From positions 1 through 46,269 of the forward strand of contig JAQVOH010000003.1 in the NCBI GenBank assembly GCA_028702695.1: a DNA stretch of 46,269 bases. Reading direction: 5' to 3'. Position 1 is the stretch's first letter, and each line of letters begins with the position of its first letter. This stretch comes from Desulfotomaculaceae bacterium. GTDB taxonomy: Bacteria > Bacillota > Desulfotomaculia > Desulfotomaculales > Pelotomaculaceae. This document shows positions 36,327 through 43,952 of this stretch, one piece after another. The position numbers and the translations under genes are program-made. Below the pieces are notes generated by a model, which did no database searches, was not told the DNA's origin, and was given only the letters and a program-made list of their open reading frames with translations.

Positions 36327-36553
36327 GTTCTCGAAAAGGCTTGACTCGCGGGCAGGGGGTTTCCGGAGCGAACGGAGCACTTGGGTGCGTTCCTTTGCGC
36401 GTGCATTGCATGCATAAAAGCCAAAATAGCGCGTAGCTGACTGATGGCTGTCTGTAGATGCGGTTGGCATGCGCCTCTAGTTGCACAAATGTAGAATTGC
36501 ACAGAGAGCGGAGGATAACCCCGTGCCCACTACCCCAGAGGCTTTTCGAGAAC
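36327..36553 (-). ncRNA. Structured repeat element, copy A (candidate ncRNA)
   Basis: The 227-bp core runs from GTTCTCGAAAAG to CTTTTCGAGAAC, perfect 12-bp inverted ends. Inside, GGGCAGGGGGTT (from 36350) can pair with AACCCCGTGCCC (36517-36528), leaving one mismatch. GAAC-GA-GCAC...GTGC-GTTC and AGCC...GGCT form further hairpins. Upstream it carries TGTCACTTGCCACAAACAGT, shared by copies B and D. Copy B starts 272 bp further on and is ~98% identical. Strand is uncertain; I list minus because in that direction the 5' flank varies between copies and the 3' flank is conserved. Confidence 0.5.
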
Positions 36554-36598
36554 GTTATACAGCGAGAACCTTCCCCATTGTCACTTGCCACAAACAGT

Positions 36599-36826
36599 GT
36601 TCTCGAAAAGGCTTGACTCGCGGGCAGGGGGTTTTCCGGAGCGAACGGAGCACTTGGGTGCGTTCCTTAGCGCGTGCATTGCATGCATAAAAGCCAAAAT
36701 AGCGCGTAACTGACTGATGGCTGTCTGTAGATGCGGTTGGCATGCGCCTCTAGTTGCACAAATGTAGAATTGCACAGAGAGCGGAGGATAACCCCGTGCC
36801 CACTACCCCAGAGGCTTTTCGAGAAC
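36599..36826 (-). ncRNA. Structured repeat element, copy B (candidate ncRNA)
   Basis: A 228-bp core in tandem with copy A, differing at only a handful of positions: one extra T in the GGTTTTCC run, TTAGCGCG for TTTGCGCG, GTAACTGA for GTAGCTGA. The 45-bp junction between A and B ends in the shared TGTCACTTGCCACAAACAGT. The DNA following B repeats the post-A sequence for ~30 bp and then diverges at CCATTGTAAC. It lies 87 bp after the deacetylase stop codon. Confidence 0.5.
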
Positions 36827-36861
36827 GTTATACAGCGAGAACCTTCCCCATTGTAACCTGG

Positions 36862-36889
36862 GAAATAAGAAAGGCGGCTGTATGCCGCC
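36862..36889 (-). terminator. Terminator of the polysaccharide deacetylase gene
   Basis: Minus-strand GGCGGC-ATACA-GCCGCC is followed by TTTCTTATTT. It lies about 25 bases past the deacetylase stop and before repeat copy B. Confidence 0.75.
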
Positions 36890-36912
36890 CTGTTTTCGCA
36901 TGTTAGAGCCGG

Positions 36913-37911
36913 TTAACTTCCGACCAGGTCATCCAGGTTCTTAAAAGTATAGCCCTGAGCTTTGGTATCTTTAAGGATCTTGTCCAGGGACTCCGTGTTA
37001 TCCTTGGAGACTGCGTGCAGAAGAACCAGGGCGCCGTTGTGCAGGTTGTCCATCACCGATTGGTAAGCCTCGTCAGGACCACCCGGCATGGGTACCCAAT
37101 CAACAAAGGCCATGCTCCAAAAAATATTGTGATAGCCCAGTTCTTGGGTTAACGCAAGGGTACGCTCGCTGTACTCACCCATAGGCGGACGGAGGTATTT
37201 CATACCCGTCCTGCCGGTAACCTGTTCGTAAGCCTGCTCCACAAGCTGGAGTTCCTGCTTGATTTCCTCGTCTGAGATGCCAGGCATGCTCGGGTGGCTG
37301 TCCGTATGGTTACCCACGATGTGCCCCTCATCAACCATGCGTTTGATCAGCTCAGGTTGTGATTTTAAGTAATGGCCTGTGACAAAGAAAGCAGCCTTCA
37401 CGTCATTAGCCTTGAGGGTATCCAGGATCTGGGGAGTATAGCCGTTTTCATACCCTTCGTCAAAAGTCAAATATAAATTTTTCTCGTTGGGGCTGCCAAT
37501 CCAGTAAGCGCCGTATTTGCTAAGCCCGGCGCTGATGGAGGCAGGCATTTCCGGCTGCTCGTGGCTGTCGTTGCGCTTGAGGCCCCAGCCCTTCTTGGTA
37601 TTGGAGAGATTGCCGGTCACAACTGTACTTTCTGCGGGCTTTGGTTCAACTGCCGGCTTTTCTTCCACAGGAGCGCCGTCAGTTACTCCAGCCTCACCTG
37701 TTTCCCCACCTATTGCTGCTGGCCCGTCCCCGGTAATGGCGGTGGTCAGCGTCTCGTTTACGCTGGGCTGCCCCTGGTAAACTTCATTAGAGCTGCTTGG
37801 CCCGGGAACATCTGAGGGGTTCTTCAAGGCATAACCTGCTGCGCTTACCAAGGCAAACAGTACTACAACTAGAATACTTACAGATACTTTTTTGTTTTTT
37901 AAATATTTCAT
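36913..37911 (-). CDS. Polysaccharide deacetylase, PdaA-like (peptidoglycan N-acetylmuramic acid deacetylase type)
   Basis: A 332-aa secreted or membrane-anchored NodB-fold enzyme. An N-terminal signal/anchor (SVSILVVVLFALVSAAGYAL) precedes a Pro/Glu/Gly-rich linker to about residue 105. The catalytic domain shows YLTFDEGYENGYTPQIL (motif 1; a TFDEGYE variant like PdaA's TFDNGYE), VGNHTDSHPSMP (motif 2, the metal His residues) and KYLRPPMGEYSERTLALTQE (motif 3), ending with LVLLHAVSKDNTESLDKIL. PdaA makes muramic-delta-lactam in spore cortex, so a sporulation role is likely by family, but substrate is not proven. The gene is flanked on both sides by pairs of the structured repeats. Confidence 0.88.
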   Translation of the reverse strand: MKYLKNKKVSVSILVVVLFALVSAAGYALKNPSDVPGPSSSNEVYQGQPSVNETLTTAITGDGPAAIGGETGEAGVTDGAPVEEKPAVEPKPAESTVVTGNLSNTKKGWGLKRNDSHEQPEMPASISAGLSKYGAYWIGSPNEKNLYLTFDEGYENGYTPQILDTLKANDVKAAFFVTGHYLKSQPELIKRMVDEGHIVGNHTDSHPSMPGISDEEIKQELQLVEQAYEQVTGRTGMKYLRPPMGEYSERTLALTQELGYHNIFWSMAFVDWVPMPGGPDEAYQSVMDNLHNGALVLLHAVSKDNTESLDKILKDTKAQGYTFKNLDDLVGS

Positions 37912-38071
37912 GATAGACTCCCAGCGTTAAATTAATTATAAAACTATGATTGACGAAAAGTACTTTGCTTATCCCTGATACAACAGAATTCCAAAATTAC
38001 TTAAATAATTCGACAGAAAAGCTTCACTCTCCTTTTAGATGCATATTTATTTCATGCCACCAGCTCGGCGT

Positions 38072-38100
38072 CGTGCCCACTACCCCCCCGTCCCCATTGT
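38072..38100. repeat. Truncated fifth copy of the structured repeat (3' end only)
   Basis: CGTGCCCACTACCCC matches the 3' part of the core in copies A/B exactly. It is followed by CCCGTCCCCATTGTCAC, which resembles the spacer CTTCCCCATTGTCAC after copy A. The expected terminal stem between them is missing, so this looks like a deletion remnant of another unit just before copy C. Confidence 0.45.
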
Positions 38101-38119
38101 CACTCTTACCACAAACAGT

Positions 38120-38347
38120 GTTCTCGAAAAGGCTTGACTCGCGGGCAGGGGGTTTTCCGGAGTGAACGGAGCACCTGGGTGCGTTGCTTAGCGCGTGCAT
38201 TGCATGCAGTCAAGCCTAAATAGCGCGTAGCTACCGGATGGCTGTCTGCAGATGCGGTTGGCATGATCCTCTAGTTGCACAAATGTAGAATTGCACAGAG
38301 AGCGGAGGATAATCCCATGCCCACTACCCCAGAGGCTTTTCGAGAAC
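38120..38347 (-). ncRNA. Structured repeat element, copy C (candidate ncRNA)
   Basis: A 228-bp core with the same perfect 12-bp terminal stem. Compared with A/B it has GGAGTGAACGGAGCACCTGG, AAGCCTAAATAGC and GCTACCGGATGGC. The inner helix is kept: GGGCA at 38143-38147 with TGCCC at 38318-38322, and a G-C to G-U change in the GGGG/CCCC part (AATCCC). Changes fall mainly in loops or keep pairing. The 45-bp spacer to copy D shares its last 20 bases with the A/B spacer. Confidence 0.5.
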
Positions 38348-38392
38348 ATCATACAAACAGAACCATTCCCTGTGTCACTTGCCACAAACAGT

Positions 38393-38622
38393 GTTCTCGA
38401 AAAGGCTTGACTCGCGGGCTTGGGGTTTTCCGGAGTGAACGGAGCACCTGGATGCGTTCCTTAGCGCGTGCATTGCATGCAGAAAAGCTTGAATAGCGCG
38501 TAGCTACCGGATGGCTGTCTGTAAAAGCGGTAGATAGAATACTCTAGTTGCACACAAATGTAGAATTGCGCAGTGAGCGGAGGATAACCCCGAGTCCACT
38601 ACCCCAGAGGCTTTTCGAGAAC
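38393..38622 (-). ncRNA. Structured repeat element, copy D (candidate ncRNA)
   Basis: The most diverged copy, 230 bp, starting 273 bp after copy C. The terminal 12-bp stem is unchanged. In the inner helix GGGCT (38416-38420) now faces AGTCC (38593-38597), replacing the A-T pair of the other copies with T-A and a G-C with G-U: a compensatory change. The central arm is altered (TGTAAAAGCGGTAGATAGAA). Its right end lies only 7 bp before the -35 box of the YtrA-type operon promoter. Confidence 0.5.
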
Positions 38623-38628
38623 ATCTCA

Positions 38629-38692
38629 TTTACAAAGCCAGATCACGGGTATATAATTATGCGCGTACCAACTGTACTATTTGTATTAGTAC
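38629..38692 (+). promoter_or_regulatory. Promoter and palindromic operator of the YtrA-type ABC operon
   Basis: TTTACA (38629-38634) and TATAAT (38652-38657) are spaced 17 bp. Ten to thirty bases downstream of the expected start lies the palindrome GTACTA-TTTGTAT-TAGTAC (38674-38692), a good candidate for the binding site of the GntR/YtrA regulator encoded by the next gene, which would then repress its own operon. Confidence 0.65.
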
Positions 38693-38716
38693 GATTACAT
38701 GGAAAGGAGGGGCTTT

Positions 38717-39106
38717 ATGTTTGAATTGGATCTGCGGAGTCGTGCGCCTATTTATGAACAACTGGTTGAGAAAATCAAAGAGCTGATCATAAATAATGTC
38801 CTCAAACCTGATCAGCAATTACCGGCCGTACGGGTTTTGGCCAGTGAATTAACCATTAACCCCAATACCATCCAAAAGGCCTACCGCGAACTGGAGTACC
38901 GCGAATTCATCTATTCTATTCCGGGGAAAGGCAGTTTTGTCAGACCTGCCATTCACGAGAACAGCACAGCTCGCTTGCAAACACTGGAAAACGAGCTTTC
39001 GAGAATTGTGTCGGAGATGCAATATCTCGGCGCCACCCCCCGGGAAATCATTACCCTGGTTAAAACGCAGGTATCCAAAAATGGAGGAGGTAGCATGGAT
39101 GATTGA
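38717..39106 (+). CDS. GntR-family transcriptional regulator, YtrA subfamily
   Basis: A 129-aa protein with an N-terminal winged helix (FELDLRSRAPIYEQLVEKIK, then QLPAVRVLASELTINPNTIQ, KAYRELEYREFIYSIPGKGS). A short helical C-terminus replaces the large effector domain, as in YtrA types. The frame is open from ATG 38699, but ATG 38717 has AAAGGAGG at the right distance and is preferred. Its stop overlaps the start of the ATPase gene, so the two are coupled. YtrA-type regulators repress adjacent ABC transporter genes and often respond to cell-wall-active compounds; the signal here is unknown. Confidence 0.9.
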   Translation: MFELDLRSRAPIYEQLVEKIKELIINNVLKPDQQLPAVRVLASELTINPNTIQKAYRELEYREFIYSIPGKGSFVRPAIHENSTARLQTLENELSRIVSEMQYLGATPREIITLVKTQVSKNGGGSMDD

Positions 39107-39998
39107 GGTAGATAGTGTCAGCAAACAATTCCAGGATTTAGATGCACTTAAGGATGTAAGCCTGTCCGTTAAAAAAGGCTCCATTTACGGGCTGGTCGGT
39201 TCCAACGGAGCCGGAAAAACAACCTTGTTAAAACTTTTAGCCGGCATTTATAAACAGAATTCAGGCCAGCTGACGATTGACGCCCAGCCGGTATTTGAAA
39301 ATGAATTAATTAAGGCGCGTACAGTTTTTATTCCCGACCTTCTATATTATTTTCCTAATTTTACGATTCAAGATATGGCTCATTTCTATGCGCATATTTA
39401 CCCCCAATGGAATCAGGCACGCTTCGAAAAACTCGCAGGCGTTTTTGATATCGAGGTCAAACGGCGTATGAAAACCCTGTCCAAGGGGATGCAGCGCCAG
39501 GTCTCCTTTTGGCTGAGTTTTCCCTTGATGCCTGATGTGATGATTTTAGATGAGCCCCTTGACGGGTTGGACCCGGTGATGCGGCAAAAGGTAAAACAGC
39601 TCATTATCCAGGATGTGGCTGAAAGAGAAATGACGGTAATGGTCTCTTCACACAATTTACGCGAGCTGGAAGATATCTGTGATTATATTGGCATTTTACA
39701 CCAGGGTAGAATTCTTATACAGAAGGATTTAGATGATCTGAAAGCGGACGTACATAAGATCCAAGTCGCTTTTAGCGGAGAAATCCCCCCGGCGCTGCTT
39801 CAGGACATGCCGGCGCTCTATCAGGAAAGAAGAGGCAGCGTACTGATTTTAATCGTGCGTGGTGTATATGAAGAGCTCATGAAGCGCATGCGGTCCTATA
39901 ACCCTGCCATTTTGGATGTCCTGCCGCTCACTTTAGAGGAAATATTCATCTATGAAATGGGGGATAATGGTTATGAAATCAAAAACATCCTTGATTAG
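39099..39998 (+). CDS. ABC transporter ATP-binding protein
   Basis: A 299-aa ATPase. Walker A GLVGSNGAGKTTLLKLLAG, Q-loop region near FIPDLLYYFPNFTIQDMAHF, signature LSKGMQRQVSFWLSF, Walker B DVMILDEPLDGLDPVMRQ and H-loop VMVSSHNLRELEDICDY are all visible. The C-terminal ~80 residues form an extra domain. The ATG at 39099 lies inside the end of the regulator gene (ATGGATGATTGA overlap) behind GGAGGAGG. The longer upstream frame is not the real start. The C-terminus overlaps the permease start. YtrB-like. Confidence 0.93.
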   Translation: MIEVDSVSKQFQDLDALKDVSLSVKKGSIYGLVGSNGAGKTTLLKLLAGIYKQNSGQLTIDAQPVFENELIKARTVFIPDLLYYFPNFTIQDMAHFYAHIYPQWNQARFEKLAGVFDIEVKRRMKTLSKGMQRQVSFWLSFPLMPDVMILDEPLDGLDPVMRQKVKQLIIQDVAEREMTVMVSSHNLRELEDICDYIGILHQGRILIQKDLDDLKADVHKIQVAFSGEIPPALLQDMPALYQERRGSVLILIVRGVYEELMKRMRSYNPAILDVLPLTLEEIFIYEMGDNGYEIKNILD

Positions 39999-42036
39999 CC
40001 GCGGTATACTGCTCAATGATTTTAAAAGATTCGCCTGGATCGGAGCCGGATACCTCTTAATCTTACTCTTAAGTGTCCCCTTAAAAGTGTTTATGCTGTA
40101 CAGCAGGGACGAAGAGGTCATAATAAATGACGCATCTGCGTATTTGCGAATATTTCAGTTTGATACGAATGCAACTATGTTACAGTTCATGTCGTTAATC
40201 ATTATTCCCGTGCTTACCGGCCTTTTGCTATTCAGGTATCTGCAGGACAGCCAGTCCTCAGATATGTTGCACGCTTTGCCCATCAAGCGGGAAACCTTTT
40301 ATAACACTCATGTGCTGGCCGGGATTGTTTTCTTGTTTGTACCGGTTATCCTCACTGCACTGATCTCCTGGGCGCTTGTCGCCGGACTGGGAATTGAACA
40401 GGTAAACAGTGCAAATATACTAGCCTGGTTATTAATCAGTCTAACAATCAATCTGCTTTGCTTCATATGCAGTGTGGCTGTAGGTATGATTACCGGCATG
40501 ACCACTATACAGGGCGTATTAAGCTATATTCTGCTGCTCCTGCCCAGCGGGTTATCCATCTTACTGCTGTATAATATGAGCAAATATATTTATGGTTTCC
40601 CGTATGATTATTATTACGATAAAATAACGAGCCTTTCCCCCCTGATCAGGCTGACCGAAATATACAGGCAGCCGATTACGCCTGGTGAAATCGCGGTTTA
40701 TCTATTTAGCAGTATCGCCTTGTATTTTGTGGGCAGATACCTTTACCAGCGGCGTCAGTTGGAAGCGGCCGGCAATGCCATTACCTTCGATATACTGCGC
40801 CCGGTTTTTAAATACGGTGTCACTTTTTGCTTCATGCTGCTGATCGGAAGCTATTTTTACACCGCCCAGGGCAGTATGGGCTGGACCTATTTCGGTTATT
40901 TTCTTGGTTCAATACTGGCCTATTTCCTGACCGAAATACTGCTTAACAAATCCCTGCAGGTTTTCCAACTGCAACGCGTTAAGGACTACGGCATTTATTG
41001 TCTGGTCATGATCGCCTTGTTAGGAATGCTTCATTTTGATTTTGCCGGTTATGAAAAGAGGCTGCCGTATCCGGACGAAATAAAGAGTGTATACCTTGAT
41101 AGTTCGTTTTACTGCTTCAAGGAAAAAGACAATAATATGCGTACCGTCAATGTTCAGGATGGCATTGAATATACGTACCAGCTATTCGTCCCAACCATAT
41201 TTACCGAAGAGAAGGATATAGACAATATCCAATCACTGCACCTGCAGATAATCGCTAACCGAGTGGAGGATAAAGAGGTCTTAACAAAACGCTTTAACAC
41301 TAATTCCCGGCAAATCTGCCTGGCCTATGAGCTAAAAAACGGCAAACATATTTACCGGCAGTATACTATTACGGAGCCGAAGTATGCTGCAAGCTTAAAA
41401 CCTATTCATGAATCACCGGAGTATAAGAAGCTGCATAATGAAATCCTTCGCATAAATACTGCGGATGCAAATATGATCGAAATCAACGCCAACGGGATGA
41501 ATAAAAACCTGCGCATCGTTAACCCGGTGTTAATTGCGCAAGCCATCAGCGTCTTGCAAAATGATCTCAATGAAGAGACTTATGAAGAAATTACGACCAT
41601 AAACCAGGGTCCGCCCTGGGCTAATATTGATGTTACTTTAGAAAACCATCGAAATGTAAGCCTGGTCTGGAAAAAATCCTATGATAATTTCGAACAATGG
41701 CTAAAAAATATCGGAGAATACAACCAGGCCCGCCTGCTTCCGGAGGACATCAACTTTGCGATCATGGACAAACTCCCGGACCTTGACAAGCTAGACCTGG
41801 ATAAGACAAGAACACAGGATATTCTTGATTTAGAAAACAAGCCAGGTATCTTAAAGCTCACTGATCCGGAACAACTGGAGTTTTGTTTGCGTAATTATCT
41901 GCACAATTATAATAGAGATAATGAGGAACAGGCGGCATATAGTGTGGTTTTCCAGCTGAAAAACGGCAACACCCTTTCCGGTTTCCTTTTTGAAGCCGAT
42001 GCGCCCGCTTTTGTTAAAGAGCATTTTGCCCGGTGA
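39973..42036 (+). CDS. ABC transporter permease with large C-terminal soluble domain
   Basis: A 687-aa protein. The first ~375 residues contain about ten hydrophobic segments (e.g. IGAGYLLILLLSVPLKVFML, LAGIVFLFVPVILTALISWA, GVLSYILLLLPSGLSILLLY, TEILLNKSLQVFQLQRVKDY region). The last ~310 residues are a polar domain with LHLQIIANRVEDKEV-type beta/alpha alternation, presumably outside the membrane. This layout matches the permeases of YtrA/YtrB-type clusters. The start was chosen at ATG 39973, with GGGGGAT 9 bases ahead, inside the end of the ATPase gene; 39952 and 39967 are also in frame. Probably exports or senses an envelope-active compound; substrate unknown. Confidence 0.8.
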   Translation: MKSKTSLISRGILLNDFKRFAWIGAGYLLILLLSVPLKVFMLYSRDEEVIINDASAYLRIFQFDTNATMLQFMSLIIIPVLTGLLLFRYLQDSQSSDMLHALPIKRETFYNTHVLAGIVFLFVPVILTALISWALVAGLGIEQVNSANILAWLLISLTINLLCFICSVAVGMITGMTTIQGVLSYILLLLPSGLSILLLYNMSKYIYGFPYDYYYDKITSLSPLIRLTEIYRQPITPGEIAVYLFSSIALYFVGRYLYQRRQLEAAGNAITFDILRPVFKYGVTFCFMLLIGSYFYTAQGSMGWTYFGYFLGSILAYFLTEILLNKSLQVFQLQRVKDYGIYCLVMIALLGMLHFDFAGYEKRLPYPDEIKSVYLDSSFYCFKEKDNNMRTVNVQDGIEYTYQLFVPTIFTEEKDIDNIQSLHLQIIANRVEDKEVLTKRFNTNSRQICLAYELKNGKHIYRQYTITEPKYAASLKPIHESPEYKKLHNEILRINTADANMIEINANGMNKNLRIVNPVLIAQAISVLQNDLNEETYEEITTINQGPPWANIDVTLENHRNVSLVWKKSYDNFEQWLKNIGEYNQARLLPEDINFAIMDKLPDLDKLDLDKTRTQDILDLENKPGILKLTDPEQLEFCLRNYLHNYNRDNEEQAAYSVVFQLKNGNTLSGFLFEADAPAFVKEHFAR

Positions 42037-42089
42037 AAAAACGCTGGTAGGATAACCCCGGAAGCATCACCCCCTTAGTTCAAAATGGG

Positions 42090-42238
42090 TACAAAAAAAC
42101 CGCAGCCTTCGCGTGGACGAAAGCTGCGGACTTCCGCGGTACCACCCCGGTTGGTTATCAAATAACGAAAGCCTTATACTAAAAAGCGTCTTGAACCCTA
42201 GCTTACGGTTCCAGACGCTTCGTTTATTACGCACTAGC
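42090..42238 (-). promoter_or_regulatory. Orphan, truncated T-box (antiterminator/terminator part)
   Basis: The minus strand reads GGGGTGGTACCGCGGAAGTC at about 42130-42149, the T-box motif. It is followed by the terminator CCGCAGCTTTCGTCC...GAAGGCTGCGG with TTTTTTT at ~42096. Upstream the hairpin GCGTCTGGAACC...GGGTTCAAGACGC could be a Stem III-like arm. Only ~150 bases lie between it and the stop of the LapA-like gene, too short for a full Stem I with specifier. There is no minus-strand gene downstream: the ABC permease ends convergently at 42036. The regulated gene appears to have been lost. Confidence 0.75.
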
Positions 42239-42571
42239 TTAGGTATCCAACTGCTTTTTAGTCGTCTCTTGCCCCTTAGGCTCTACTGTCCCGGCCGCTG
42301 TCTGCTGACTTTGCTGGTTTTTCAAGATTTTAATTTCTGCCTCCAACTGGCGGATATAGATAGCTTTTTTAAACTGCCACCAAAAGCCTAAAAACATCAC
42401 CATCACTGCGCCAACTGCTGCCGAGGAAAGGATTACGAGCACCTTGGAAATTCCCGGGTACTGCCAGAATAAAAAATTAATACTGACGCTCTCCGTGTTT
42501 TGGATGGCAAAGATTGCTACGCTGAGAGCAAATAAAAGAGCCAGAATAAAGTATGTTTGGGCTTTACTCAT
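42239..42571 (-). CDS. LapA-domain membrane protein
   Basis: A 110-aa protein with two transmembrane helices (YFILALLFALSVAIFAIQNT and VLVILSSAAVGAVMVMFLGF). Between them is the family pattern NTESVSINFLFWQYP; after them comes a cytoplasmic coiled coil (IRQLEAEIKILKNQQSQQ) and a polar tail. This is the DUF1049/LapA fold common across bacteria; in Firmicutes its role is unclear. ATG 42571 behind AAAGGAGG. The T-box remnant starts at its stop codon. Confidence 0.8.
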   Translation of the reverse strand: MSKAQTYFILALLFALSVAIFAIQNTESVSINFLFWQYPGISKVLVILSSAAVGAVMVMFLGFWWQFKKAIYIRQLEAEIKILKNQQSQQTAAGTVEPKGQETTKKQLDT

Positions 42572-42639
42572 TCGAATCCTCCTTTAAGAAAATGGTTTTC
42601 ACTGCAAGTATAACATTATTTAGTTATCAGGTTAACCAT

Positions 42640-42667
42640 AAAAAAACAAGACCCCCGCTTGGGGGGT
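42640..42667 (-). terminator. Terminator of the glycosyltransferase gene
   Basis: Minus-strand ACCCCC-CAAG-CGGGGGT followed by CTTGTTTTTTTATGG: a GC-rich 6-bp stem, tetraloop and a run of seven T. Lies ~45 bases past the stop. Confidence 0.8.
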
Positions 42668-42713
42668 GCGTGCATTACATCAACCGTTATATGAACTGTT
42701 TTAAAACAAATTA

Positions 42714-43952
42714 TTAACTTGTTCTCCTGCTTTCGGCCTTGGCCGGCAGGTACAGGTTAGGAAGGTTTTCGTGCTTGATGTTGCGGATGTGCATGGTATG
42801 GGACCACTCTTTGTTCTTGCGCATGGCGAAACCAATGTAGGCGATGGGAACCCAGGTCAAGGCGAAGATCGGGTAAAACACCAGCCACAAGTACACTCTA
42901 AATTTGACCCTTTCCAGGGCCAGGCCCAAGCCGAAATAGAAAAACTGGGCAAAGAAACCGATAATCCCCCAGGTTGAATGTTCAAGCATCACATCCAGAC
43001 CTAAATATAAAAAGTTTACGATCATACCCAAGCCGGTAAACATCATAAAGAAGGGCTGAATTAAATATACTGCGCCGTCAAGCATGGCAAAGTTCTTGGT
43101 GCGAATTCCCTCCCGCAACAACTTTCCCACATAGCGGCCGGCGACATTGGTGTGGCCCTGCATCCAACGCCTGCGCTGGTTCCAGGACTGCATCAGGGTC
43201 AGTGGTTTCTCGTCGTAGACCTTGGCATCATGGGCCCAGCAAACCTTGACGTTGTTCATCAGGGCCTTGGTCTGGAATTCCAGGTCTTCGGTAAGGGAAG
43301 TCATACCCCACCCATACTGTTTTAACAGGTCCACTGATATGCACATGCCGGTGCCGCCCAGGGCGCACGTAAGACCCAGGTTATACTTCGAAAGCTGCCA
43401 CAGGCGGTTGGTCAGGGTGTAGCCTATGTAGATGGACTTGGTAATCCAGGTATCGCTCGCGTTCTTGGTATCCAGATAGCCCTGGACGATTTTTTCTCCC
43501 TTGAGCAAGTGTGTGTTCATAATTGTTAGAAATTCATTATCGACCAGGTTGTCCGCATCAAAAACACAAACCGCGTCGTAGGAGACGCTACCTGCAAAAA
43601 TTTGGTTAAAGGCATACTCAAGGGCATAGCCTTTGCCTATCTCTTGCTTGTTAAAACGTTCGATGACCTGGACGCCCTGCTCTCTTGCGATTGCAGCAGT
43701 ATGATCGCTACAATTGTCAGCGATAACATAGATGTCATACAGTTCTTTTGGGTAGTTGAGTTCATGGAGGTTGCGGATTAATTCGCCAATAACCTTCTCC
43801 TCATTGTGCGCCGCGCTAACTACTGCAAAACGGGAACTGGGTGGTAAAGAATAGTCTTCATGTTTACGATAGAACCCAAACAAAGAAATAACAAAGTAGT
43901 AAAACGTAAAGAAAGTCAGAAATATCTGGACAGCGTAAAAAAGTACCTCCAT
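42714..43952 (-). CDS. Membrane glycosyltransferase, family 2 (processive type)
   Basis: A 412-aa enzyme with an N-terminal membrane helix (FYAVQIFLTFFTFYYFVISL), then the GT-A domain: VVSAAHNEEKVIGELIRNLH, IADNCSDHTAAIAREQGVQV, the DxD metal site in AVCVFDADNLVD near 134, the ED motif in MTSLTEDLEFQTKAL and the acceptor/product motif QRRRWMQGH near 265. Three or four C-terminal helices form a pore-like region (LIQPFFMMFTGLGMIVNFLY onward). The QxxRW motif marks GT2 synthases of the cellulose/chitin/PNAG type. The polymer is not known. No operon partner is visible. Confidence 0.88.
   Translation of the reverse strand: MEVLFYAVQIFLTFFTFYYFVISLFGFYRKHEDYSLPPSSRFAVVSAAHNEEKVIGELIRNLHELNYPKELYDIYVIADNCSDHTAAIAREQGVQVIERFNKQEIGKGYALEYAFNQIFAGSVSYDAVCVFDADNLVDNEFLTIMNTHLLKGEKIVQGYLDTKNASDTWITKSIYIGYTLTNRLWQLSKYNLGLTCALGGTGMCISVDLLKQYGWGMTSLTEDLEFQTKALMNNVKVCWAHDAKVYDEKPLTLMQSWNQRRRWMQGHTNVAGRYVGKLLREGIRTKNFAMLDGAVYLIQPFFMMFTGLGMIVNFLYLGLDVMLEHSTWGIIGFFAQFFYFGLGLALERVKFRVYLWLVFYPIFALTWVPIAYIGFAMRKNKEWSHTMHIRNIKHENLPNLYLPAKAESRRTS

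Noticed and set aside
36280-38496. Open frames of 60-103 codons inside the large repeats (e.g. 36280-36591, 38188-38385)
   Set aside because: They lie in several frames on both strands, end differently in each copy and do not keep frame across indels. Compensatory changes point to RNA structure.
36327-38622. CRISPR array
   Set aside because: Units are ~228 bp with only one 45-bp spacer per pair, and the spacers share their last 20 bases. No cas genes are present.
38937-39098. Upstream extension of the ABC ATPase
   Set aside because: This stretch is the GntR regulator read in another frame. The ATPase fold starts at MIEVDSVSKQF (39099).
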